Numbered from the stretch's first letter, positions 1 to 8,287 are shown. The stretch: DNA of 33,116 nt from Deltaproteobacteria bacterium (GCA_031271165.1 JAISWF010000245.1:1-33116), one strand, 5' to 3'. Notes: generated by a model from the sequence alone, not told the origin. A program made the numbers and translations.

Positions 1-268
1 ACGTTTGGACTGTTGAATGACTTTTGCTCAGGCTTCACCGGCAGCGGCTTTCAAGGTATGTTTATTTAAACTTGTCCCTTCTATTTTATCATTTATATAA
101 ACCCGGTGAACGCGTACCTCGGCAATGTGGAAGACCAGCCTCACCTTCCAGCCCGATTCATCCTGGCTATCGCTTGACCTGGTCAACTTATGTTTTGACA
201 AGACCCTTAGCTTTAGCTAAGGGGTAGTTGACCAGTGGGACTGTATCTCCTGAAAAATTGAGGGTTTT
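1..268. other. Gene-free window start with a nested inverted repeat
   Basis: I see no supported gene here. The notable structure lies just downstream of the exbD stop: an outer 8-bp inverted repeat GGTCAACT (181-188) / AGTTGACC (226-233) encloses a second perfect arm pair CCCTTAGCT (204-212) / AGCTAAGGG (215-223) with a 2-nt loop. No T-tract follows on either strand, so it is not a classical intrinsic terminator. It could be a transcript-stabilising 3' structure of the exbBD mRNA or the end of a lost element. Confidence 0.4.
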
Positions 269-835
269 CTATTGGGCCACCGGGGCGCTTGCGGAAGAGT
301 CTGAAAAGCTGGGAGTGGGGCTGGCGCCCGTATCAGATAAAGAGGCCGGGGCAGCGGCGGCCTCAGAACCGTTGACTCCGCTTCCGGCTATATGGTCTTG
401 GTCGGGGGCGGTCGAACCTTGTTGGACGTTGGTAACCAAAGTCACCCTGAAGCCGGCCTGACCCAACTGACTCATTAGATCCATGACGATGGCGTATTTG
501 ACCTCTCCGTCGCCCCTGAGGTAAACTTCGCCGGATTCCGATTCCAAAGCCAAGGCCCGGAAACGCTCGGCCATGTCCGGGGGGGTGATAAGTTCTTTGT
601 CGATAAAGACCCGGTTTTCTGAGTCTAAGCTTACGATCAAAGGACTGTCGGGTCTGGGCATGGGAGTTCCGGAGGTCCGGGGAAGGTTGACGGGGATCCC
701 GCCCATCATCAGTGGGGCGGTGACCATAAAAATAATCAAAAGTACCAGCATCACATCAATGAAGGGGGTGACGTTGATGTCGGAGATGGACTGGACATCA
801 TCTCCGCCGTGAATTAGTTCAGTACTCTGTTCCAT
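269..835 (-). CDS. exbD: ExbD/TolR-type biopolymer transport protein
   Basis: Subunit of the inner-membrane proton channel that energises TonB-dependent outer-membrane transport or a Tol-like system. The short N-terminal cytoplasmic tail is followed by the family signature SDINVTPFIDVMLVLLIIFMV, which forms the single membrane helix and carries the conserved membrane Asp. A periplasmic domain ending around GFRVTLVTN comes next. The last ~45 residues are an unusual Ser/Ala/Pro-rich tail. I chose the ATG at 835 (protein starts MEQSTEL) because a GAGG ribosome site lies just upstream; a TTG at 847 would add four residues. The start overlaps the end of exbB by 17 nt, so the two are translationally coupled. 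Context (cobalamin riboswitch upstream of exbB) suggests B12 uptake rather than Tol function; that is inference. Confidence 0.9.
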   Translation of the reverse strand: MEQSTELIHGGDDVQSISDINVTPFIDVMLVLLIIFMVTAPLMMGGIPVNLPRTSGTPMPRPDSPLIVSLDSENRVFIDKELITPPDMAERFRALALESESGEVYLRGDGEVKYAIVMDLMSQLGQAGFRVTLVTNVQQGSTAPDQDHIAGSGVNGSEAAAAPASLSDTGASPTPSFSDSSASAPVAQ

Positions 836-1523
836 GTTCAACCTCAAGCCGGGGACTGGCGGAAGTGTTGGTCGGGGGGGCGGAAAAGTGGATGCGGGCC
901 AGGGAGTTGCCCACCAAACCGATACCGGCCAGGGATTCTTTGATAATTTTTTTGATCGTTGAATTAATTTTGTTAAAGGCCACCACCGCCGGGATAGCAG
1001 CGATCAGCCCCATGGCCGTGGCGGCCAAGGCCTCGGCAATGCCCGGGGCGACGACGGCCAGAGTAGTCTCTCCAGATTGAGCGATACCGATAAAGCTGTG
1101 CATGATGCCCCAGACGGTCCCAAACAACCCGATAAAGGGGCTGGTGGATCCGACCGTTGCCAGTAAGGTCACCCTTGACTGGAGTCGGTCCAGACGGCCG
1201 GAGAGAAAGACCCGCATAGAACGTTCGACCCGTTCGCGATAGTCGCTTCTGGTTTCGCCCCCGGCCAGATCGTCGCTCTCTTTGAGCCCGGTTTCGACCA
1301 TCATGGAGGTAAATCCTGGAAAATCTTCAGGATTAACTTTGTTAGTCAGCTTTTGAGCAATTTTTTTAAACAACCAGATGTTGCGGCTGACTTTGTTGAG
1401 CAAAATGGTTTTTTCTATCACCACGACCCAAGAGGCTACAGAAGCCAGGACCAATAAAAGCATAACCCCTTGGACGATACTGTCGGCGCCTAAAAACATG
1501 TTAGTCAGTGAAAAACTGCCCAT
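819..1523 (-). CDS. exbB: ExbB/TolQ/MotA family proton channel protein
   Basis: Partner of ExbD in the proton-driven complex that powers TonB. The 234 residues show the usual three membrane segments: one near residues 15-40 (a hydrophobic run around VMLLLVLASVASWVVVIEK) and a pair in the C-terminal half. The family core TSPFIGLFGTVWGIMHSF is followed by GIAEALAATAMGLIAAIPAV. A cytoplasmic loop of about 80 residues rich in charged residues separates them, as is normal for the family. The ATG is preceded by an AGAGG ribosome site. It is the first gene after the cobalamin riboswitch and terminator, so expression is probably repressed when cobalamin is plentiful. No tonB gene is visible in the window. 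Confidence 0.92.
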   Translation of the reverse strand: MGSFSLTNMFLGADSIVQGVMLLLVLASVASWVVVIEKTILLNKVSRNIWLFKKIAQKLTNKVNPEDFPGFTSMMVETGLKESDDLAGGETRSDYRERVERSMRVFLSGRLDRLQSRVTLLATVGSTSPFIGLFGTVWGIMHSFIGIAQSGETTLAVVAPGIAEALAATAMGLIAAIPAVVAFNKINSTIKKIIKESLAGIGLVGNSLARIHFSAPPTNTSASPRLEVEHGTEY

Positions 1524-1580
1524 TTTTTACCTCTGATTTATGGTGTTTATAAAAATCATACTGTTTCCAGGCTTAGGGAT

Positions 1581-1616
1581 AAAAAAAACCCGAGCTCTTT
1601 ATAAAAAGAGTCCGGG
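1581..1616 (-). terminator. Intrinsic terminator between B12 riboswitch and exbB
   Basis: Read on the minus strand, a stem (CCCGGACTCTTT paired with AAAGAGCTCGGG around a short loop) is followed by eight T residues (1588-1581). It lies about 60 nt after the cobalamin riboswitch and about 60 nt before the exbB start, the expected place for a riboswitch expression platform or a leaky attenuator. Confidence 0.8.
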
Positions 1617-1673
1617 ACAACTTTCGGACAAAACCTAATCGCCCCGCTTATACCCCAAGCAAGGTTTCACCAA

Positions 1674-1842
1674 GATAACAGGCCGGTTTTCTGACTGTCC
1701 CAATCCTGCCACCTTCCCAACCTGGCTAGGTCAGTGGTCAAAAAAGCAGGATCGCCCCTTTAGGGGTACGGATTCACAGCGATGGGTTCGTCCCTGATTT
1801 TAACAGAGTTCCCGATTAAGCCAAAATTAAAGGCACCTGTAT
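1674..1842 (-). promoter_or_regulatory. Cobalamin (B12) riboswitch
   Basis: On the minus strand the conserved blocks of the cobalamin riboswitch occur in order: AGGTGCC, TTAAAATCAGGGA, GCTGTGAATCCGTACCC, then CCACTG, GGGAAGGTGGCAGG, and the B12 box CAGTCAGAAAACCGGCCTG close to the 3' end. It precedes a terminator and exbB-exbD. The natural reading is cobalamin-responsive control of the TonB-energising complex, consistent with a B12 uptake role. Matching was by eye against the known consensus. Confidence 0.88.
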
Positions 1843-2104
1843 CTACTATATTGACGAAAACCGATTTTACGGTTCTTTCGCATCCTACATGGAAAGCGGA
1901 CAATCGTTTTTCGTCTAAAGCGTCCTGGTGGCTCCGGGTGTAGCCAACCTGAGTTTTTTTGGTATCGACCGGACGCAAAAAAATCAAGATACCAAATGGA
2001 AAGTTAGATTATAGAGGCAGAGGGGAAAAAAATCAAGGAAAATGTGGGCATGGTGAGGGGGGCCAAATTGGTTGGGGGATAAACTGATGCGGAAACGACG
2101 GATT

Positions 2105-2143
2105 GGAGACGACGCAGTCCCGAAGGAGAACTGCGCCGTCTCC
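2105..2143 (-). terminator. Strong 14-bp hairpin downstream of flagellin
   Basis: Arms GGAGACGACGCAGT (2105-2118) and ACTGCGCCGTCTCC (2130-2143) pair with one non-Watson-Crick position around an 11-nt loop. It is about 130 nt past the flagellin stop. No T-run follows on the minus strand; on the plus strand a T8 run begins about 20 nt away. It probably stabilises or ends the flagellin mRNA, but a terminator role is not certain. Confidence 0.45.
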
Positions 2144-2275
2144 GTCATGAGTGTGGCGAAGACTTTTTTTTGGGCTCCATCCCGGAATTGGGTCTTGGTC
2201 CGGCCCGGGAGGAGGGAGGGTGGTGCGGTCCGGAATTTTCCGCCCCACCCCTCCGTCACGAATCTTCCGTCGTTA

Positions 2276-5200
2276 TTAACCGTTTAGGAGTGAAAGGGCC
2301 ATTTGAGGCAGCGAGTTAGCCTGGCTCAACATTGAGACAGCGGCCTGAGCCAGAACCTGGTTGCGTACAAACTCTGTCATTTCGGTGGCCACGTCCACGT
2401 CTGAGATCCGGCTTTCCGAGGCCTGCAGGGACTCAATTTGGATCTCAAGGTTGGTAATGGTGTTTTCCAACCGGTTCTGGAGGGCGCCGATGTCGGCCCG
2501 GACTTTATCTTTTCTTTCCATAGCGCCGTTAAGGGCTTCCAAGGCCTCCTGGGCCGAGGACTGGGTCCTGACTTCGGCTCCGGCCCAATCGCCGTCGGCG
2601 GCGTTTTGGATTTGGACAAAACTGTGGCGGTCAAGTCCGTTGATGATCCCGCCCGAAAGGCCTGGGGTGACCAGCTCATTTTCGCCGTCAGAGAGGGCGG
2701 CAATCCACAAATCCCTTTGGTTGCCAACGTCCCGACCGTGGAGGGTCAAGTTCCAAACTTCGTTGCCGTAGCCGGCTTTGGTTTGGATGGGCTTGAAGGT
2801 GCCCCAGTTTTGGCCGCCTAAGGAGAAGGAAGTACCGGATTCGTTGTGCCGGCCAGTTTCGAGATTTTCAAAACTGATGGCGTCTTTGGCGGCAATGGAG
2901 GTGGTTGCTCCGTCTGAGACGTCGCAAGCCAGTAAGCTGTTGAAATCTCCACCTTCTTTGACAAAGACGTAAACCATCTCGGCTGAGCCTCCGCCGCTGA
3001 TCGGGACCTCTTGGTACATGGCCCAGAACTGGCTGCGAGCGTTATTGTTGATGGCCGAGGCCAGAGCCCAGGCGCCAAAGTTGGAATGTCCATTAGTTTC
3101 AGGCGCAGTGTCGGCATCGGCTACTACGGTTGCGTATTTGGTACTGTCAACTGCACCTTTCTTTTCAATCGTTTGTTCCTCAGTCGGCGGTAGGACTGCG
3201 GCGGTGACCGCTGCGCCGGGTGCATCAAGATCGAGTAAAGAGCTCGGGGCAGGCGTGGGGCTTCCGGTAGTTTTATAGATATAACCAGGGCTGAGGCTGG
3301 CGGCTGCAGTCATGAGCTGGCCAACCTGAAAAGTAAGCGAACTATTAAGCAATGTGGATAGATAAGGAACGGTAGTGCTGGAGGGTGGAGCAGTCGAAAA
3401 ACCAGGGTCGGTCCCGGGCAAAGACGCAAATGGGTCGCCGTTATAGGAGGCGGTCACCACGAGAGGTGCGGTCGGGGACGCAGTTGTTTCGACCACCGTT
3501 GGGTTAAGCTGGCTAGCGTCCTGAAGTAGATAAGCCGGGTTAACCTGGCTGCCTTTGGTCAATTGAACAGAGTCAGGACTGTTGCTTAGAGCATCTATCG
3601 CCGTTTTTATAGCCGTACCAAGCCCGGCGGCCAAATCACCCAAGGTAATGTTGCTAACAAGGGCGGTGGTGTAGCCTGTATTGGTTAGTGTAGTCCCTCC
3701 ATATGCAGCCGTGACCGTCATTGGGTCAGTGGGGGTGGCGCCTGCGGTAAAAGTGTAGACTAGTTCTGAAAAATTAAAAGCTGAGGCGATCTGGGTATCG
3801 TAGGTGTAGTTACCGTTTGCGTCGATGAAGATCCCGGTGTTGACCGTGAGTGATCCAGAAGCAATAATCGTGCCGGACGATTTTAAGCTAGTGACATTGG
3901 TGCCCGAAATGGCGCTAGCTAAAACTGTCGCCAAGTCAACGGTGGTTACTCCGGTAGCTGTAGGGTCTCGGGTGGCGATAACCTCGGCCTTGGGGCCACC
4001 AAAAGCGTCATTAAGTTGACTTTGGGCGCTGGTCAGGATAAAGGCTTTACCCGCAGCCGAGCTAATGTTGGAAGTGCAGTTGGCGGTCACATTAACTGAG
4101 CTGACGGTAGAGAGGCCAGCGGCAGCCAAAAGGGCCGCAGTGGCGCCGCTGTAGACCAGGGCACTGTTGACGGAGCCTGCATTTATCACCGCATAGGGGC
4201 TGGTGTAAGTACCAGTGACCACAAATTCAGAAATATTAGGGTTTTCGAGTCGGTAGATGACCTCTTCCATGTTCAAAGCTTTGGCAATATCTTTGTTGTC
4301 AGTCCAATTGCCGTTGGCATCAGTGTAAACGCCGGTGTTTATGGTCAAGGTCTTGCCGTTCATGATGGCGCTGGTGACGGGATCGATTACGCCTTGACCG
4401 TTGGCGTTGACAATCGATTGTCCAGTGTTGATATTGCTGGTGGCGCCTGCAGCCAAAGCCAAGCCACTCATAGAACTCAGGCCAAGGGCGTTCCACTGGT
4501 TTTGGATTTTGGTCAACAAATCAGCCTTGGCCGCAGCTGAAGTGGTGCTGACGGCCGAGCCAGTGGCAGTAACGCTGGCGGACGTAAATCCAAGAGCGGT
4601 CAGATCAAATCCGGCGTCAGTTAAGGCCGTCGCCTGGGCAGCGGTTAGTTTGATATTGGTAGTGGAGTTAAAAAGGGCCCCGGTATAGGTGCCGGTGGCC
4701 TTAAAACCATCGCCGCCGGGGGAGGCGGGGACGTAATATTTCCCACCAGCTACGGCCGATGAGCCGAAAATATAAGCTTCGTCGCCGACGCAGACGGCCG
4801 CTGTGCCGCCGTTGATGACGGCTGAGGCCAGAGCGGAACTGTTGATTTGGATGCCAACCCGGCTCTGAGTGCCGCGGTTAACGCTGTCGATCAGATTCTG
4901 AAGGCTCCAGGACGAACCAACGGCATAACGACCGGCGAGGTACTTGCCGCTCAAAAGGTCGGCGTCGTCATCTTCCATCCAGTCCCAGTTATAGCCGTAG
5001 GCAAAAGTGTCGCCGCTGGTAAAACCGGCCACGCCGTCGAGAGAGTCGTAGCCGGCGGTGCAGCAGCCAGGTCCGGCCAGGCCAGTAGAACCGGCCGCCC
5101 CTTGACCCCAGATGTCGTTTTTGGCGTCGCCGCCGATTCGAAGACCGGTGGAGCTGGTGGCCCTAACGTCACCGGTGTTGATGAAGTAGTAGTCCTCGGA

Positions 5201-5683
5201 CTCTTTATTGCCCACGCCAAAGTGGATTTTCATACCCAATCCGCCGTGGAGGTTGGTGATCGAGCCGTCGAGGAGCTTGACACCGTTGAAGTTGTTGGCC
5301 GTGGCAATACGATCGATTTCAGCGGCCATGGCCTGATATTCGGAGTTGATGATTTCCCGCTGCAAGGTGGTGTAGGTACCGGTGGCGGCCTGTTCGGCCA
5401 GCTCCTTCATGCGGGTGAGTTTTTCGTCGATGACGGCCATACCACCGTCGGCGGTCTGGATCATGCTGATGGCGTCGGCGGCGTTGCGAACTCCCTGCTG
5501 CATCGTGGTGATGTCGGCTCGCATGAGTTCCCGGATTGCCAGTCCGGCAGCGTCGTCAGCGGCGGAGTTGATACGCAAACCTGAGGACAGTCTCGCGACG
5601 CTGTTTGATAACCGTCCATAGGTGTTGTTGAGGTTGCGGGCCGTATTCATGGCCATCATGTTGTGGTTGATAACGAGACTCAT
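2276..5683 (-). CDS. fliC: Flagellin with a very large duplicated central insert
   Basis: Structural subunit of the flagellar filament, secreted by the flagellar export apparatus. The N-terminal ~140 residues (SLVINHNMMAMNTARNL, then LSSGLRINSAADDAAGLAI) and the C-terminal ~110 residues (ESRISDVDVATEMTEFVRNQ, ending LPQMALSLLNG) are the conserved D0/D1 helices, closest in feel to Desulfovibrio-type flagellins. The 1135-residue length is far above the usual 270-500; the excess is a Thr/Ser/Ala/Gly-rich central region. That region holds a duplicated unit of about 160 residues: GTYTGALF near residue 330 against GTYTSPYA near 488, and LTINTGVYTDANGNW near 445 against LTVNTGIFIDANGNY near 610, with a degenerate third trace around VTASYNGD. 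An AAGGAG ribosome site lies at 5691-5696, and a sigma-28 promoter upstream implies late-class flagellar control. Confidence 0.96.
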   Translation of the reverse strand: MSLVINHNMMAMNTARNLNNTYGRLSNSVARLSSGLRINSAADDAAGLAIRELMRADITTMQQGVRNAADAISMIQTADGGMAVIDEKLTRMKELAEQAATGTYTTLQREIINSEYQAMAAEIDRIATANNFNGVKLLDGSITNLHGGLGMKIHFGVGNKESEDYYFINTGDVRATSSTGLRIGGDAKNDIWGQGAAGSTGLAGPGCCTAGYDSLDGVAGFTSGDTFAYGYNWDWMEDDDADLLSGKYLAGRYAVGSSWSLQNLIDSVNRGTQSRVGIQINSSALASAVINGGTAAVCVGDEAYIFGSSAVAGGKYYVPASPGGDGFKATGTYTGALFNSTTNIKLTAAQATALTDAGFDLTALGFTSASVTATGSAVSTTSAAAKADLLTKIQNQWNALGLSSMSGLALAAGATSNINTGQSIVNANGQGVIDPVTSAIMNGKTLTINTGVYTDANGNWTDNKDIAKALNMEEVIYRLENPNISEFVVTGTYTSPYAVINAGSVNSALVYSGATAALLAAAGLSTVSSVNVTANCTSNISSAAGKAFILTSAQSQLNDAFGGPKAEVIATRDPTATGVTTVDLATVLASAISGTNVTSLKSSGTIIASGSLTVNTGIFIDANGNYTYDTQIASAFNFSELVYTFTAGATPTDPMTVTAAYGGTTLTNTGYTTALVSNITLGDLAAGLGTAIKTAIDALSNSPDSVQLTKGSQVNPAYLLQDASQLNPTVVETTASPTAPLVVTASYNGDPFASLPGTDPGFSTAPPSSTTVPYLSTLLNSSLTFQVGQLMTAAASLSPGYIYKTTGSPTPAPSSLLDLDAPGAAVTAAVLPPTEEQTIEKKGAVDSTKYATVVADADTAPETNGHSNFGAWALASAINNNARSQFWAMYQEVPISGGGSAEMVYVFVKEGGDFNSLLACDVSDGATTSIAAKDAISFENLETGRHNESGTSFSLGGQNWGTFKPIQTKAGYGNEVWNLTLHGRDVGNQRDLWIAALSDGENELVTPGLSGGIINGLDRHSFVQIQNAADGDWAGAEVRTQSSAQEALEALNGAMERKDKVRADIGALQNRLENTITNLEIQIESLQASESRISDVDVATEMTEFVRNQVLAQAAVSMLSQANSLPQMALSLLNG

Positions 5684-5845
5684 GACGGATCTCCTTCCTT
5701 TTCTTGAACGCCTGTCCCTCCGGCGGGCGGCGTCTTCCCATTTCCTTCTGAATTTTCTTCCAACCGTAACCGGTCAGAGGTAAAGAGCCAGATAAACCTT
5801 TCCGGGGTCCTTCGTCCCAGTCGGGTCGAAGCTCTTTCACGTTTC

Positions 5846-5872
5846 TTATCGGGATTCTTGGAAATCACTTTA
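5846..5872 (-). promoter_or_regulatory. Sigma-28 (FliA) promoter of flagellin
   Basis: The minus strand reads TAAA, a spacer of exactly 15 nt, then CCCGATAA. This matches the FliA consensus TAAA-N15-GCCGATAA at all but one position. It lies about 165 nt upstream of the flagellin ATG, in the right orientation. Confidence 0.88.
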
Positions 5873-6130
5873 ATTTTTTTCGAAAAAATTTAAAAAAAAT
5901 TCGAAGCTCCCCTAAATAAGGTCGATTCAACTTTAATGACGCTAGGTATTGGGGTTGGTTTTATCGGTAGCCGGTGAGGTTAGTCAAACATTTTTCGAGG
6001 TTGCTTAGAAATATAGCTATTTTTTTTCGAAAAAGATAGCCAAAGCCTGGAAAGGTTAAGTTTGGGACTCTTTAAAGAATGGGAAAAAAAGGGGGACAAT
6101 AAAAAAAACTAGGTCAGCTGGGGTGGTCAG

Positions 6131-6162
6131 AAAAAAACTGGGCCGCCAGCTCGGCCGGCGGC
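6131..6162 (-). terminator. Intrinsic terminator of the binding-protein gene
   Basis: Stem GCCGCC (6142-6147) / GGCGGC (6157-6162). On the minus strand it is followed, after four bases, by a run of seven T (complement of 6131-6137). It sits about 90 nt past the stop of the gene ending at 6253. A short T4 on the plus side makes weak bidirectional use possible. Confidence 0.75.
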
Positions 6163-6252
6163 TTTTATTGAAGGCCGCAGGTCCTGGGGCTGGCGAGTAA
6201 AAGACCCAAGTGAGGATAGAAATGCAAGGAAAAGCCGCTCTGGGCGGCCTTG

Positions 6253-7269
6253 TTAATTTGGTAAAAAGGGACGGGTCGACAGAGGGCTGAGCGCTTGGCC
6301 TGGTGAGGGCGGCCCAAGAGCCCCAGGATAAAAGGCTTGGGCCAAAAGTTCGGCGGCTTCAGCTAGCCTTGGGCCAGGGCGGAGGTAGGTTTCATCCAAA
6401 AACAAAAATCGCTTTTCTTTGAGGGCCTCAAGACCGGAGAGGTTGGGATCGTTTCTGAGGCGACTGAGCTTATTGTAAGGCGACTCCTGCCCGTCGTTTA
6501 AGATGAGGATAAATTCAGGCTGGCGGGCAGCCGCTTCGATGGTGGTGGTCTTGGCTGGCCAGGCGAGATCGGCAAACACATTTAAGGCCCCGCCGAGCTT
6601 GAGAGTAGCTGAGCCAAATTCCTGGCCGCCTAAGGTGGTCAAAGAGCCGTTATTGATTTCTCTGACTACCAAAACTCTGATCGGCATCCGGTCGGAAAGG
6701 GTACGGGCCAAGGCCCGGAGTTTTTGCTCTTGAATTTGGAGGAAGGACTCGGCTTCGGGCTGGATCAGAAAGATTTCAGCCAAATTTCGGATTTCTTGGA
6801 AGTAATCGTCTTTATCGGCGGCCAAAGACTGGTAGCAAACCAGATATTTGAGGTCAAGCTCAGGGGCATTAGGTGCCAGGAGCCCATAAACAAAGTCCGG
6901 GCCCTGGGAGGCATCGGCTATAAATTTGAGCAGTTCGGAATCGAGAATCGGAATGGCGGCCAAGGCTTCGGAGTATTTGGGGTGAGGCAAAAGTTCTTGG
7001 TATTTTTGATAGCGGCCGACCAGAAGGTTGGCTAAGCCGAGCTCAATCATGAGTTCGGCCGGCCCCAGTCCGGATACCAGTACTCTTTCGGGCCGCTTTT
7101 TAACCGTAATTAACCGCCGTCCATTCTGAAAGGCCATGGGATAGCCTTGCCGCTCAAGCTTGACCAACTGCTGCGGCTGGGCTAAAAGGGGTATTGTATC
7201 GGTGACCAAGGCGACCGAAAGGGTCAACAGGACGGCTAGGACGGTTTTGGTGGGGTGATTGATTTTCAT
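6253..7269 (-). CDS. ABC-transporter periplasmic substrate-binding protein (BtuF/FecB-like)
   Basis: Likely captures a metal chelate (cobalamin, siderophore or haem) in the periplasm for an ABC importer. Residues 1-30 form a signal peptide (basic MKINHPTK, hydrophobic run, cleavage near LLAQPQ). The mature part follows the class-III binding-protein plan: an N-lobe beginning KKRPERVLVSGLGPAELMIELG (residues ~56-78), a long linking helix with many charged residues, then a C-lobe with RVLVVREINNGSLTTLGG and the late motif QPEFILIL. The C-terminus is a proline-rich tail. Length (338) fits the family. No permease or ATPase gene is adjacent, so it works with components encoded elsewhere or is an orphan. 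The cobalamin riboswitch upstream of exbBD 4 kb away makes cobalamin attractive as ligand, but the sequence does not decide this. Confidence 0.78.
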   Translation of the reverse strand: MKINHPTKTVLAVLLTLSVALVTDTIPLLAQPQQLVKLERQGYPMAFQNGRRLITVKKRPERVLVSGLGPAELMIELGLANLLVGRYQKYQELLPHPKYSEALAAIPILDSELLKFIADASQGPDFVYGLLAPNAPELDLKYLVCYQSLAADKDDYFQEIRNLAEIFLIQPEAESFLQIQEQKLRALARTLSDRMPIRVLVVREINNGSLTTLGGQEFGSATLKLGGALNVFADLAWPAKTTTIEAAARQPEFILILNDGQESPYNKLSRLRNDPNLSGLEALKEKRFLFLDETYLRPGPRLAEAAELLAQAFYPGALGPPSPGQALSPLSTRPFLPN

Positions 7270-7590
7270 GCGGGCACCGGTGGTTAACAGTCGGAGTCGC
7301 TGGGAATGAAAAATCAGGGCCGGAAAATTAAAAGGCCCTAATTAAAAGAATTTTACTAGTAAATCAACTAAATTACAAGTCTTGACAATTTAGCCGGATT
7401 GGGCTAAAGTCTATAGGTTTTCGGCGCCTGAAATGGCGGTTAAAGTCAGTCCGGTTGGGTTGGAACCCCCTTTTTTGGGTTAAAAAAACAAATCAAAAGC
7501 TGAAAAAAAACTGTTAATTTTTTAAGATTTATAAAAAACAGCTCAGAGTAAGTTTCGGAAATCCGATTACGAAAGCTTGACTAAGGAAAC
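7270..7590. other. Intergenic region with an orphan promoter-like sequence
   Basis: No protein gene is visible. On the plus strand TTGACA (7381-7386), 17 nt, TAAAGT (7404-7409) resembles a sigma-70 promoter. About 45-60 nt further on, GGTT/AACC (7453-7467) with T6 (7471-7476) makes a weak terminator-like element. The pair could delimit a very short RNA or be chance. Confidence 0.3.
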
Positions 7591-7618
7591 TTGATTTAGG
7601 TAGCCCGGTTACTATTAT
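7591..7618 (+). promoter_or_regulatory. Candidate sigma-70 promoter of the SRP RNA gene
   Basis: TTGATT (7591-7596), 16-nt spacer, TATTAT (7613-7618), ending 7 nt before the inferred 5' end of the RNA at about 7626. Position and spacing fit; the elements are imperfect. Confidence 0.6.
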
Positions 7619-7625
7619 ATCAAAA

Positions 7626-7752
7626 CCTCAATTGGAGCCCCTCGGCTTTGCGTGACGTTTGACTGCTAACCCCGTCAGGTCCGAAAGGAAGCAGCGGTCC
7701 GCAGACCCAGCGTGTCGTGAAACCCCGGGGGGTTCCAATTGGGGTTTTTTTT
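7626..7752 (+). ncRNA. ffs: Bacterial signal recognition particle RNA (4.5S type)
   Basis: The conserved Ffh-binding apical domain is present: GTCAGGTCCGAAAGGAAGCAGC (around 7675-7695), with the GGAA tetraloop and the asymmetric loop on its 3' side. The ends pair as a long stem: CCTCAATTGG (7626-7635) with CCAATTGGGG (7735-7744), continued by GAGCCCCTCGG against CCGGGGGGTT. The 3' stem runs straight into eight T residues (7745-7752), so the RNA's own terminal stem acts as its terminator. It guides Ffh-dependent co-translational membrane targeting. This is the only intact plus-strand gene in the first 11 kb. Confidence 0.95.
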
Positions 7753-8190
7753 ATCCGGCCTCTGAGGGGGCTCGTGTTCAATTTGCTCCAAATTAGACTA
7801 AATTGCTCAAAAAAAGGACATCTCGGCCTAGATTTTGGGTCAATGTTGTGGACAAGCCGACTTTGCAGCTGGTGCTCATCTGATTATCGGAGTGATTATC
7901 GGAGCAGCTGGCTCTAGGGCCATAGGCTTCCCCGTGACCCTCAGGCTTTCCAGAAGCCAAAAGAAGCCTCATCGCTTCCGGCGAACTTGGACGGCGGCCA
8001 GCTGGTCTTTGGGTTGAAATTACTAAATAAATTCTATGCCCAGCTTAGGCATAATTTTATCTTAAATAAAGGCTGCTTTTTGAGTGCCAAGCTGGGACCA
8101 AACTGCGGTCTATCGAAATAAACCTAAGCGTTTGAAAGGCCGGGCACCGGGGCAATCCCTGAGATTAATCATCGGTTCCGGCTGAAATTA
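7753..8190. other. Intergenic region between ffs and the glgP terminator
   Basis: No gene is supported. The only regular feature I see is a short direct repeat of GATTATCGGAG near 7880-7903. The rest appears unstructured. Confidence 0.5.
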
Positions 8191-8236
8191 AAAAAACCGC
8201 ACGATCAGTTTTGGCCCTGACCGTGCGGTTTTTTTT
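8191..8236 (-). terminator. Bidirectional intrinsic terminator after glgP
   Basis: AACCGCACG (8195-8203) pairs with CGTGCGGTT (8222-8230), and the stem extends inward with one mismatch (ATCAG/CTGAC). T-runs lie outside both arms (seven or more on the minus strand, eight on the plus strand). It lies about 50 nt past the glgP stop and probably insulates glgP from the ffs side. Confidence 0.88.
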
Positions 8237-8287
8237 ACCTAAATCCAGCCCCGCCTGTCTGACCAGGACGGCTGGACCAATAGTCCT

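Larger units (their letters stand above)
5684..6252. other. Intergenic region between flagellin and binding-protein gene
   Basis: No gene is supported. It contains the flagellin 5' leader (about 155 nt), the sigma-28 promoter, an A/T-rich stretch around 5870-5905 with an imperfect TTCGAA-flanked inverted repeat, and a terminator at 6131-6162 that serves the gene to the right on the minus strand. Confidence 0.6.

Noticed and set aside
1760-2259. Short minus-strand open frames upstream of the riboswitch
   Set aside because: They overlap the riboswitch or flagellin 3' region, lack ribosome sites and show no protein-like features.
4847-5584. Plus-strand open frame of 245 codons inside the flagellin gene
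   Set aside because: It is antisense to the conserved flagellin N-terminal coding region; its length comes from the GC-rich codon pattern of the real gene. No ribosome site or recognisable domain.
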